Under the pieces are notes generated by a model. That model was not told the DNA's origin, ran no database searches, and worked only from the letters and a program-made list of their open reading frames with translations. Shown here in pieces: positions 39,614 to 47,113 of a stretch of DNA of 64,000 bases. The stretch is from Conexibacter stalactiti (GTDB lineage: Bacteria > Actinomycetota > Thermoleophilia > Solirubrobacterales > Solirubrobacteraceae). Both the position numbers and the translations under genes were made by a program. Each line of letters starts with the position of its first letter. Positions within the stretch are counted from its first letter, which is position 1. The stretch lies in assembly GCF_035967765.1 (NCBI RefSeq), contig NZ_JAYWIT010000014.1. One strand, written 5' to 3'.

Positions 39614-40918
39614 TCAGCCCGCCGCGCTGATCAGCGGCTCGCGCGCGGAGCTGCCGGCCGGGTCGTTGGCGAAGGCGCCGGGCGGCAGCGGGACGGGGCC
39701 GTCGAGCAGCGGGTCGTCGGTCGCCGTCATCCACTGGCGCAGGCGCGTGTCGAGCTGGTCGCGCACGTCGGCGAAGCTCGCCGTCTCCGCGAGGTTGCGC
39801 ATCTCGCCGGGGTCGGCGAGCAGGTCGTACAGCTCGACCTCGGGGCGCGGCTGCCGGCCCCAGCCGGCGGCGACGAGCAGGTCCTTGGAGGGCGAGTCGT
39901 CGACGTTCGGGAGGACCGGCTCGCGGCGGTCGCCCCAGTGGCGGATCAGCTTGTGGCGGCGGGTCCGGATCGCGCGCTGCGGGTCATAGGCGGCGTGGTA
40001 GGTCAGCTCGGCGAACAGCTCGTCGCGGATCTCCGACTTCTCCTTGCGCACCAGCGGCAGCAGCGAGCGGCCGTGCAGGCCGCCGGGGCTCGGCGCGCCG
40101 GCCAGCTCGCAGAGCGTCGGGTAGATGTCGAGCTGGGAGATCAGCGCGTCGCTGACGTGACCGCCGAGGAAGCCGCCGGGACCGCGCAGGATGCACAGGA
40201 CGCCGAGGCCGCGGTCGGTCAGGGTGCCCTTGGCGCCGGGGAAGGGGAGGCCGTGGTCGGTCGTCAGCACGACCAGTGTGTCGTCGGCGAAGCCCTGCTC
40301 GTCGAGCGTCTGCAGGATGGCGCCGACGCCCTGGTCGAACGAGCGCGCGCTCGCCTTGAAGGCGGCCATGTCGGCGCGCGTCTCCGGCGTGTCGGGCAGG
40401 TGCGCCGGGGGCATGCCGTAGAGCGCGTCGCGGACCGAGCTGGGCTCGAAGAACTCGCGGTGGGTCTCGAAGAAGCCGATCGAGAGGAAGAACGGCTGCG
40501 GCGGGCGGCTGCGCAGCAGCTGCTGGGCGGCGGGCGCGATCGAATGGACCTTCGTCGTGCCGATGTCGACGACGTGGTCGTAGCCGAGCACGCTCGGATC
40601 GTCGGAGAGGTGCTGCTCGCCTATCAGCGCCGACCAGTAGCCGGCGGCGCGCAGCGGGTGGACGATGTGGCGGCCGTAGTCGTTCAGCTTCCAACCGCGG
40701 TGGGCGAGCCCGGTCATGCCGTTGACGTGCGGGTATTGGCCGGTCAGCAGCGCGGCGCGGCTGCCCGAGCAGGTCGGCGCCGCGGTGAACGCCTGGCGCA
40801 GCAGCAACCCCTGGTCGGCGAGCCGCTGGATGTTGGGCGTCTGCACCTGATGTCCGTACGGCTGCACGTAGCGGCCGGTGTCATGCGAGTGGACATAGAC
40901 GATGTTTGGCTGTTTCAT
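39614..40918 (-). CDS. sulfatase (formylglycine-dependent type I)
   Basis: A 434-residue alkaline-phosphatase-fold sulfatase. It starts MKQPNIVYVHSHDTGRYVQP. The active-site segment is APTCSGSRAALLTGQYPHVNG, with Cys50 to be converted to formylglycine. The usual C-x-P-x-R reads C-S-G-S-R, with Gly for Pro; I believe this occurs in the HSHDTGR subgroup, so activity is still likely. LTTDHGLPFPGAKGTLTDRG supplies the metal-binding Asp-His. No signal peptide, so it works in the cytoplasm on an imported sulfate ester. It is divergent from the sulfotransferase gene with only 38 bp between starts, so both probably respond to the same sulfur signal. Confidence 0.9.
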   Translation of the reverse strand: MKQPNIVYVHSHDTGRYVQPYGHQVQTPNIQRLADQGLLLRQAFTAAPTCSGSRAALLTGQYPHVNGMTGLAHRGWKLNDYGRHIVHPLRAAGYWSALIGEQHLSDDPSVLGYDHVVDIGTTKVHSIAPAAQQLLRSRPPQPFFLSIGFFETHREFFEPSSVRDALYGMPPAHLPDTPETRADMAAFKASARSFDQGVGAILQTLDEQGFADDTLVVLTTDHGLPFPGAKGTLTDRGLGVLCILRGPGGFLGGHVSDALISQLDIYPTLCELAGAPSPGGLHGRSLLPLVRKEKSEIRDELFAELTYHAAYDPQRAIRTRRHKLIRHWGDRREPVLPNVDDSPSKDLLVAAGWGRQPRPEVELYDLLADPGEMRNLAETASFADVRDQLDTRLRQWMTATDDPLLDGPVPLPPGAFANDPAGSSAREPLISAAG

Positions 40919-40956
40919 GCTTGTTCCTGTTGTCGACCGGGAAAGTGTAGAACTCG

Positions 40957-41850
40957 ATGAGGCCGACGCCCGAACTCGCTTACCTCGTCTGCGCCACGCA
41001 GCGCAGCGGCAGCACCGTGCTCTGCGAGACGCTGCGCGCGACCGGGGTCGCCGGCCAGCCGCTCGAGCACTTCGAGCACCTGCGCCACAGCGGGCGTCCT
41101 CGCCAGGGCCACGAGTATCTCGCCGGCGTCGACGATCACGCGCTGGAAGGGCTGCTGCCGCCGCCGGCGCCCGTCCGCGACGAGGGCGACGAGTCGCCGT
41201 CGGCGTGGTGGAGCCGGATCGTGCGCGAGGGCTCGAGCGCGAACGGCGTCTGGGGCGGCAAGCTGATGTGGGACCACGTCGACGACTTCACCGCGCGCGC
41301 CGGGCAGCTCGACGGCGTCGGCGCCGGTGCCGGCCTCGCCGAGGTGCTCGACCGGCTGTTCGGCGAGCTGCGGCTCGTCTACGTCCGGCGCGAGGACACG
41401 GTCGCGCAGGCGATCTCCTTCTGGCGCGCGATCCAGACGCAGGCATGGCGTCACGACCCCGATGCCAAGCACGCGCCTCCGGCCTACCACTACGGTGCGA
41501 TCGACCATCTCGTGACGCTACTGGAGCAGCACGACGCGGCCTGGCAGCGCTGGTTCGCCGACGGCGGCCGCGAGCCGCTGACGCTCGTCTACGAGCAGCT
41601 CAGAGATGACGTCTCCGGTGCCGTCGGCGAGATCGTGCGGTCGCTCGGGCTGACCGTCGGCGAGCTGCCCGCGCCGGCGCTCAGCAGGCAGCGCGACGGC
41701 ACCTCGCGCGAGTGGGCGCAGCGGTTCCGCGAGGAGCGCGCCGCGCGCACGGCGGAGGTCGTCGCGGACGGGGCGCTTGCGGCGGAGGCCGCCGGCGCGC
41801 GCGGGGCCGAGGCCGAGGCCGGCGGGGCGCGCGAGGGCGCCGTCGCGTGA
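40957..41850 (+). CDS. Stf0-type sulfotransferase
   Basis: 297 residues. The PAPS 5'-phosphosulfate loop is YLVCATQRSGSTVLCETLRA and the 3'-phosphate region follows LRLVYVRREDTVAQAISFWRA, as in mycobacterial Stf0 (trehalose 2-sulfotransferase). The C-terminus has an added Ala/Glu/Gly-rich tail of about 40 residues. It transfers sulfate from PAPS to a hydroxyl, probably on a sugar or glycolipid. It is the first gene of a tight operon with CysD and CysN-CysC, which make PAPS, with 4-nt overlaps. The close divergent sulfatase may remove the same sulfate group. Confidence 0.88.
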   Translation: MRPTPELAYLVCATQRSGSTVLCETLRATGVAGQPLEHFEHLRHSGRPRQGHEYLAGVDDHALEGLLPPPAPVRDEGDESPSAWWSRIVREGSSANGVWGGKLMWDHVDDFTARAGQLDGVGAGAGLAEVLDRLFGELRLVYVRREDTVAQAISFWRAIQTQAWRHDPDAKHAPPAYHYGAIDHLVTLLEQHDAAWQRWFADGGREPLTLVYEQLRDDVSGAVGEIVRSLGLTVGELPAPALSRQRDGTSREWAQRFREERAARTAEVVADGALAAEAAGARGAEAEAGGAREGAVA

Positions 41851-42752
41851 GCGGCCCGCGCGTCTCGCTGCTGCGCTCGCTGGAGGCGGAGGCCGTGCAC
41901 GCCGTGCGCGAGGTCGCCGCCGAGCTGGAGCGGCCGGTGCTGCTGTTCAGCGGCGGCAAGGACTCGATCGCGCTGCTGCGCGTCGCCGAGAAGGCGTTCC
42001 GGCCGGCGCCGCTGCCGTTCCCGGTCCTGCACGTCGACACCGGCCACAACTTTCCCGAGGTGCTGGAGTTCCGCGACCGCCGCATCGCCGAGGCCGGCCA
42101 CCGCCTGATCGTCGCCTCGGTGCAGGACTCGATCGACGCCGGCCGCGTCAAGGAGCAGGAGCCGGGCGCCTCGCGCAACCGGCTGCAGACGCGCACGCTG
42201 CTCGACGCGCTGGAGGAGCATCGCTTCGACGCCGCCTTCGGCGGGGCGCGCCGCGACGAGGAGCGCGCCCGCGCGAAGGAGCGCGTGCTCTCGTTCCGCG
42301 ACGAGTTCGGCCAGTGGGAGCCGCGCCAGCAGCGGCCCGAGCCGTGGGCGATCTACAACGGCCGCATCCGCCGCGGCGAGCACGTGCGCGTCTTCCCGCT
42401 CTCCAACTGGACCGAGCTGGACGTCTGGCGCTACGTCGAGGCGGAGGGGCTGGAGCTGCCGTCGATCTACTTCGCCCACCGCCGCCGCGTGATCGAGCGC
42501 GACGGGATGCTGCTGGCGTGGTCGCAGTGGGTTCAGCCGCAGGATGGCGAGCAGGTGCTCGACGAGCAGGTCCGCTACCGCACCGTCGGCGACCTGACGG
42601 TGACCGGCGCGGTCCGTTCGGAGGCGCGCGACATCACCGCCGTGATCTCCGAGATCGAGGCGTCGAACGTCTCCGAGCGCGGCGAGACGCGCGCCGACGA
42701 CCGCACGTCGGAGGCGGCGATGGAGGATCGCAAGCGAGAGGGCTACTTCTGA
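41847..42752 (+). CDS. cysD: sulfate adenylyltransferase subunit 2
   Basis: 301 residues from a GTG overlapping the upstream stop. It is a PP-loop ATP pyrophosphatase: SGGKDSIALLRVAEKAF, then VLHVDTGHNFPEVLEFRD, FGGARRDEERARAKERVLSF and FPLSNWTELDVWRYVEAEGL, with the C-terminus RKREGYF as in other CysD proteins. With the GTPase CysN it activates sulfate to APS. Length and motifs are canonical. It is coupled to the CysN-CysC gene by a 1-nt overlap. Confidence 0.95.
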   Translation: MSGPRVSLLRSLEAEAVHAVREVAAELERPVLLFSGGKDSIALLRVAEKAFRPAPLPFPVLHVDTGHNFPEVLEFRDRRIAEAGHRLIVASVQDSIDAGRVKEQEPGASRNRLQTRTLLDALEEHRFDAAFGGARRDEERARAKERVLSFRDEFGQWEPRQQRPEPWAIYNGRIRRGEHVRVFPLSNWTELDVWRYVEAEGLELPSIYFAHRRRVIERDGMLLAWSQWVQPQDGEQVLDEQVRYRTVGDLTVTGAVRSEARDITAVISEIEASNVSERGETRADDRTSEAAMEDRKREGYF

Positions 42753-44629
42753 TGGCGCAACGCGAGCTGCTGCGGCTGGCGACGGCCGGCTCGGTCGACG
42801 ACGGCAAGTCGACGCTGCTGGGCCGGCTGCTGCTCGACACGAAGCTGCTGCTGAGCGACCAGCTGGAGGCCGTCTCCAGAGATGGCGAAGGACCCGACCT
42901 GGCGGCGCTGACCGACGGCCTGCGGGCCGAGCGCGAGCAGGGGATCACGATCGACGTCGCCTACCGCTTCTTCGCGACGCCGCGGCGTTCCTTCATCCTC
43001 GCCGACACGCCGGGTCACGAGCGCTACACGCGCAACATGTTCACCGGCGCCTCGACCGCCGACCTCGCGATCGTGCTCGTCGACGCGCGCCACGGCGTCG
43101 TCACGCAGACGCGCCGCCACACGCAGATCTCGGCGCTGCTGGGGATCCGCCACGTCGTCACGTGCGTCAACAAGATGGACCTCGTCGGCTGGGAGCAGGA
43201 GCGCTTCGAGGCGGTCGCCGCCGACGTGCGCGAGCTGGCGCAGCGGCTCGCGATCCCCGATCCGCTCGTGCTGCCGATCAGCGCGCTGCACGGGGACAAC
43301 GTCGTCGACCGCTCCGAGCGCTCGCCGTGGTACGACGGGCCGCCGCTGCTGGAGCACCTGGAGCAGCTCGACGTCGCCGCTGATCGCGACCTGTCGCGGC
43401 TGCGGCTGCCGGTGCAGTGGGTGGCGCGGCCGGCGAATGCCCGCCGCCGCGGCTACGCCGGCCAGCTCGCCGCCGGCACGCTGCGCGCCGGCGATCCGGT
43501 CGTCGTGCTGCCGGCGGGCACGCGCACGACGGTGAGCGCCGTCGACACGCTCGACGACGATGCAGGGGACGCCTCCGGCAACGGCGCCGGTCCGGTCGTC
43601 GCGGTGCCGCCGCTGTCGGTCACCGTCGAGCTGGCCGACGACGTCGACGTCGGGCGCGGCGACGTGCTCGTCTCGCCCGGCAGCGAGCCGCCGGCGGCGC
43701 GCGAGCTGGAGGCGACGATCTGCTGGATGGCGGAGGAGCCGCTGCGACCGGGCCGCCGCTACGCGCTCAAGCACACGACGCGAACCGTGCGCGCGACGGT
43801 GCAGGCGCTGCACGAGCGGATCGACCCGGAGACGCTCGCGCCGGAGCGCGAGCCGGCGGCGCTGGCGCTCAACGACATCGGCCGCGTGACGCTGCGGACC
43901 AGCTCGGTCGTGCTCGCCGATCCGTACGCCGAGAACCGCGTCACCGGCGCCTTCGTGCTGATCGACGAGCACGACAACGACACCGTCGCCGCCGGCCTGG
44001 TGCTCAGCGCGCGCGAGGTCAGACCGGCGCGCGAGGGCCGCCGCGACGTCACCTGGCACGCCTCGTCGCTGGAGCGCGAGCGCCGCTGGGGCGCGCTCGG
44101 CACGCGCGGCGCGACCGTCTGGCTGACCGGCCTGCCGGCGTCGGGCAAGTCGACGATCGCCGTCGAGCTGGAGCGGGCGCTGGTCGACTCCGGCCGCGCC
44201 GCCTACCTGCTCGACGGCGACAATATCCGCTACGGCCTCTCGGACGACCTCGGCTTCTCGCCCGGCGACCGCGCCGAGCACATCCGCCGCGTCGGCCACG
44301 TCGCCCGCCTGATCGCCGACTCCGGCACGGTCGCGGTCGTCTCGCTCGTCTCGCCGATGGCGGCCGATCGCGAGGCCGTCCGCGAGCTGCACGACGCGGC
44401 CGGCCTGGCCTTCCTCGAGGTGTTCGTCGACACGACGCCCGAGGAGTGCGAGCGGCGCGATCCGAAGGGGCTGTACGCGCGCGCCAGAGCGGGGGAGATC
44501 AAGGGCTTCACCGGCGTCGACGCGCCGTACGAGCGCCCGCGCACGCCCGATCTGCACGTCCCGACCGCCGAGGTCGAGGTCGCGCCCGCCGTCGCGCGGA
44601 TCGTGGAGCTGCTCAGGGATGATCAGTAG
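42752..44629 (+). CDS. cysNC: bifunctional sulfate adenylyltransferase subunit 1/adenylylsulfate kinase
   Basis: 625 residues. The N-terminal 430 are CysN, an EF-Tu-like GTPase: GSVDDGKSTLLGRLL (G1), the REQGITIDVAYRFF switch, LADTPGHERYTRNM (G3) and CVNKMD (G4). The C-terminal 170 residues are CysC, APS kinase: P-loop WLTGLPASGKSTIAVELERA near 464, DGDNIRYGLSDDLGFSPGDR and GFTGVDAPYERPR. It makes APS and phosphorylates it to PAPS, the donor for the Stf0 enzyme encoded in the same operon and for assimilation. The fused form is common in actinobacteria. Confidence 0.95.
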   Translation: MAQRELLRLATAGSVDDGKSTLLGRLLLDTKLLLSDQLEAVSRDGEGPDLAALTDGLRAEREQGITIDVAYRFFATPRRSFILADTPGHERYTRNMFTGASTADLAIVLVDARHGVVTQTRRHTQISALLGIRHVVTCVNKMDLVGWEQERFEAVAADVRELAQRLAIPDPLVLPISALHGDNVVDRSERSPWYDGPPLLEHLEQLDVAADRDLSRLRLPVQWVARPANARRRGYAGQLAAGTLRAGDPVVVLPAGTRTTVSAVDTLDDDAGDASGNGAGPVVAVPPLSVTVELADDVDVGRGDVLVSPGSEPPAARELEATICWMAEEPLRPGRRYALKHTTRTVRATVQALHERIDPETLAPEREPAALALNDIGRVTLRTSSVVLADPYAENRVTGAFVLIDEHDNDTVAAGLVLSAREVRPAREGRRDVTWHASSLERERRWGALGTRGATVWLTGLPASGKSTIAVELERALVDSGRAAYLLDGDNIRYGLSDDLGFSPGDRAEHIRRVGHVARLIADSGTVAVVSLVSPMAADREAVRELHDAAGLAFLEVFVDTTPEECERRDPKGLYARARAGEIKGFTGVDAPYERPRTPDLHVPTAEVEVAPAVARIVELLRDDQ

Positions 44630-44653
44630 ATCACTCGACTGAGGAGCGCAGCG

Positions 44654-46009
44654 ATGGCGGCGACGGCGAACGACGGGCTCGGCGGCAGCGCGGAGGCGCT
44701 CGGCCACGTCGAGCGGGCGACCGACGCGCTGCTGCACTTCCGCGGCGACGTCGAGACGGAGGTGGCGGCGGCACGCGCGAGCGACCCGACCTGCGTGATC
44801 GGCCACGTGCTCGACGCCTACCTGCACCTGCTGACGACCCAGCCGGATGACGCCGCGGCCGCCGCCGAGCGCTTCCCGGCGGCCCTTGCGGCGATCCCGC
44901 GAGAGCGGCTGAGCGGCCGCGAGCGCGGTCACGTCGAGGCGGTCGAGCGCCTGCTGGCGGGCGACATGCTCGGCGCCGGCGAGCGCCTGCTGGAGGTCAC
45001 GCGCGACCATCCGCGCGACGCGCTCGCGCTCGCCGTCGGCCATCAGCTCGACTTCTTCACCGGCGACGCGATCGTGCTGCGCGACCGCGTCGGCGGAGCG
45101 CTGTCGGCATGGAGCGAGGACGACCCGTGGTTCGGCCCGGTGCTCGGGATGTACGCCTTCGGACTGGAGGAGGCCGGCCACTACGACCGCTCCGAGGAGG
45201 TCGCGCTGCGCGCGGTCGAGCTGGACGGGCGCGACGTCTGGGGCATCCATGCCGTCGCGCACACGTACGAGATGCAGGGCCGCGTCGAGGAGGGCATGCG
45301 CTACCTGGAGGCGCGCGAGCGCGACTGGGCCGAGGGCAACTTCTTCACCGCCCACAACTGGTGGCACTACTGCCTCTACGCGCTCGAGGCCGGCGAGGTC
45401 GACCAGGCGCTCGAGATCTACGACCGCGAGCTGCACCACCCCGGCGTCGAGCCGTTCGCGCTGCGGCTGCTCGACGCCGCCGCGCTGCTGTGGCGGCTCT
45501 ACCTGGAGGGCGACGACCAGACCGAGCGCTGGCGCGAGCTGGCGCGGGCGTGGGAGCAGAAGATCGAGCCTGCCTTCTACGCCTTCAACGACATGCACGC
45601 GGTGATGGCGTACGTCGGCGCCGGCGAGATCGCGCGCGCCGAGCGGCTCGTCGCCGACCGCCGCCGCTACGTCGAGACGACCCCCGCGCAGGTGACCAAC
45701 GTCACGATGACGCTCGACGTCGGCATCCCCGTCTGCGCCTCGTTCATCGCGTTCGGGCAGGGCCGCTATGACGAGGTCGTCGAGCTGCTGCACCCGATCC
45801 GCCGCCGGATCAACGCGTTCGGCGGCAGTCATGCGCAGCGCGACGCCGTCTACAAGACGCTGCTGGAGGCGGCGATCCGCTCGGGCCGGCTCGCGCTCGC
45901 ACGGACGCTCGCCAGCGAGCGCCTGTTCGTGCGCCCCAGCAGCCCCTACAACGGCCTCAAGCTGGCGCAGATCACGCAGCGGGAGCAGGAGGTCGCCGAA
46001 CGTCGATGA
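44654..46009 (+). CDS. TTC38-like tetratricopeptide repeat protein
   Basis: A 451-residue all-helical protein with TPR-like repeats: AEALGHVERATDALLHFRGD, then YAFGLEEAGHYDRSEEVALRAVELDGRDVWGIHAVAHTYEMQGRVEEGMRYLE. It has the AHNWWHYCLYALEAGEVDQALEIYD block and FNDMHAVMAYVGAGE that mark bacterial homologues of tetratricopeptide repeat protein 38. These lack a known enzymatic role. It lies 24 nt behind CysN-CysC and is probably in its transcript, ending before the promoter at 46097. A scaffolding or regulatory role in the sulfur operon is a guess. Confidence 0.85.
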   Translation: MAATANDGLGGSAEALGHVERATDALLHFRGDVETEVAAARASDPTCVIGHVLDAYLHLLTTQPDDAAAAAERFPAALAAIPRERLSGRERGHVEAVERLLAGDMLGAGERLLEVTRDHPRDALALAVGHQLDFFTGDAIVLRDRVGGALSAWSEDDPWFGPVLGMYAFGLEEAGHYDRSEEVALRAVELDGRDVWGIHAVAHTYEMQGRVEEGMRYLEARERDWAEGNFFTAHNWWHYCLYALEAGEVDQALEIYDRELHHPGVEPFALRLLDAAALLWRLYLEGDDQTERWRELARAWEQKIEPAFYAFNDMHAVMAYVGAGEIARAERLVADRRRYVETTPAQVTNVTMTLDVGIPVCASFIAFGQGRYDEVVELLHPIRRRINAFGGSHAQRDAVYKTLLEAAIRSGRLALARTLASERLFVRPSSPYNGLKLAQITQREQEVAERR

Positions 46010-46096
46010 GACCCGGTGGACCAATGCGCACGCGGTGCAGAAGCGCCGAAGCGGCCTTGGCGCGACCTTCCGTACGAAGAATCTCGAAACGGTTCC

Positions 46097-46126
46097 TTGA
46101 CAATCTCGACAAAGTCGATCAAGTTA
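46097..46126 (+). promoter_or_regulatory. probable promoter with inverted repeat for the organosulfur operon
   Basis: A consensus -35 TTGACA (46097-46102) stands out in an AT-richer island, with a weak -10 about AAGTTA (46121-46126) at 18-nt spacing. An inverted repeat TCGAC-AAA-GTCGA (46106-46118) fills the spacer and could be an operator. It is the first clear promoter after the sulfotransferase-CysNC-TPR unit and would drive the genes from 46198 onward. Confidence 0.5.
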
Positions 46127-46139
46127 AGCGACATTGAGT

Positions 46140-46164
46140 GGGAGCGCGGCCACGACGCGCTCCC
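46140..46164 (+). promoter_or_regulatory. leader hairpin before the DUF427 gene
   Basis: GGGAGCGCG (46140-46148) pairs perfectly with CGCGCTCCC (46156-46164) around a 7-nt loop. It lies between the promoter and the ribosome site (AGGAGA near 46185). No T-run follows. It could be an mRNA-stabilising 5' structure, an attenuator, or part of a ligand-binding leader. Confidence 0.4.
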
Positions 46165-46197
46165 GGGCCTCACCCGACCTCCCCAGGAGAGCCTCCC

Positions 46198-47007
46198 GTG
46201 TCCACGTCCCTCGAGAACAAGAAGATCGTCAGCGGCGACCCGGCCGGCAGAGCGTTTCGGCAGGAGCGCGTCGCCGTGCTGCCGGTCGCAAAGCGGATCC
46301 GCGGCCTCTTCGCCGGTCGCACCGTCGTCGACTCGACCGCCGCGCTGATCCTCTTCGAGCACGACCACCTGCCCGTCTACTACTTCCCCGTCGCCGACGT
46401 CGACGAGGCGGTGCTCGTGCCGTCGGAGAAGTCGACCCACTGCCCGTACAAGGGTGACGCCAGCTACTGGTCGATCGCGATCGGCGACCGCGTCGCGCTC
46501 GAGGCGGTCTGGGGCTACGAGCAGGGGATCGAGGGCGCGCCCGACCTGCGCGGCTACCGCGCCTTCTACTGGAACGCGCTCGACCATTGGTTCGAGGAGG
46601 ACGAGGAGGTCTTCGTCCACGCGAGAGATCCCTTCAAGCGGATCGACACGCTGCGCAGCTCGCGCCACGTGCGGATCGAGCTGGACGGCGTCGTGCTGGC
46701 CGAGACGCGCCGCCCGACGCTGCTGTTCGAGACCGGCATCGCGACGCGCTACTACATCCCGCGCGCCGACCTCAGAGCGGAGCTGCTGCGGTCGAGCGAG
46801 ACCATCACCGCCTGCCCCTACAAGGGCAAGGCGAGCTATTACTCGGCGCAGGTCGGCGACCGCCTCGTCGAGGACATCGCCTGGACCTACACGTTCCCGA
46901 TCCCGGACATCCCGAAGATCGAGCAGCTCGTCGCCTTCTATGACGAGCACGTCGACGTGTGGGTCGACGGGGAGCTGCAGGAGCGCCCCGTCAGCACCTG
47001 GTCCTAG
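46198..47007 (+). CDS. tandem DUF427 protein
   Basis: 269 residues from a GTG at 46198 with AGGAGA upstream. Two DUF427 domains are arranged head to tail: the first about 45-140 with STHCPYKGDASYWSI, the second about 150-250 with ITACPYKGKASYYSAQVGDR. Each repeats the order ...V-x-E-T-x-x-P-x-x-L-F-E...Y-Y/F-x-P...CPYKG. DUF427 is a small beta-fold of unknown function found widely in actinobacteria; the CPYKG loop lines a pocket. As the first gene of the organosulfur operon it may bind or process a sulfur compound, but that is inference. Confidence 0.85.
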   Translation: MSTSLENKKIVSGDPAGRAFRQERVAVLPVAKRIRGLFAGRTVVDSTAALILFEHDHLPVYYFPVADVDEAVLVPSEKSTHCPYKGDASYWSIAIGDRVALEAVWGYEQGIEGAPDLRGYRAFYWNALDHWFEEDEEVFVHARDPFKRIDTLRSSRHVRIELDGVVLAETRRPTLLFETGIATRYYIPRADLRAELLRSSETITACPYKGKASYYSAQVGDRLVEDIAWTYTFPIPDIPKIEQLVAFYDEHVDVWVDGELQERPVSTWS

Positions 47008-47113
47008 CGCCAGCTCCGCGACCGAGACCGCACCGAGACCGCCGCCGCACCGGCCGGCGCGCTGCCCGCGCGCCGCCGCGCGGACCCCTGCCCGCCCGCA
47101 TCGAGAGGACGCC

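Noticed and set aside
42743..46024. A 1093-codon open frame on the minus strand opposite the CysN-CysC and TPR genes
   Set aside because: It is a shadow of GC-rich codons: its translation is low-complexity Arg/Ala/Asp/Val-rich sequence without domains, while the plus strand encodes unmistakable CysN, CysC and TPR motifs.
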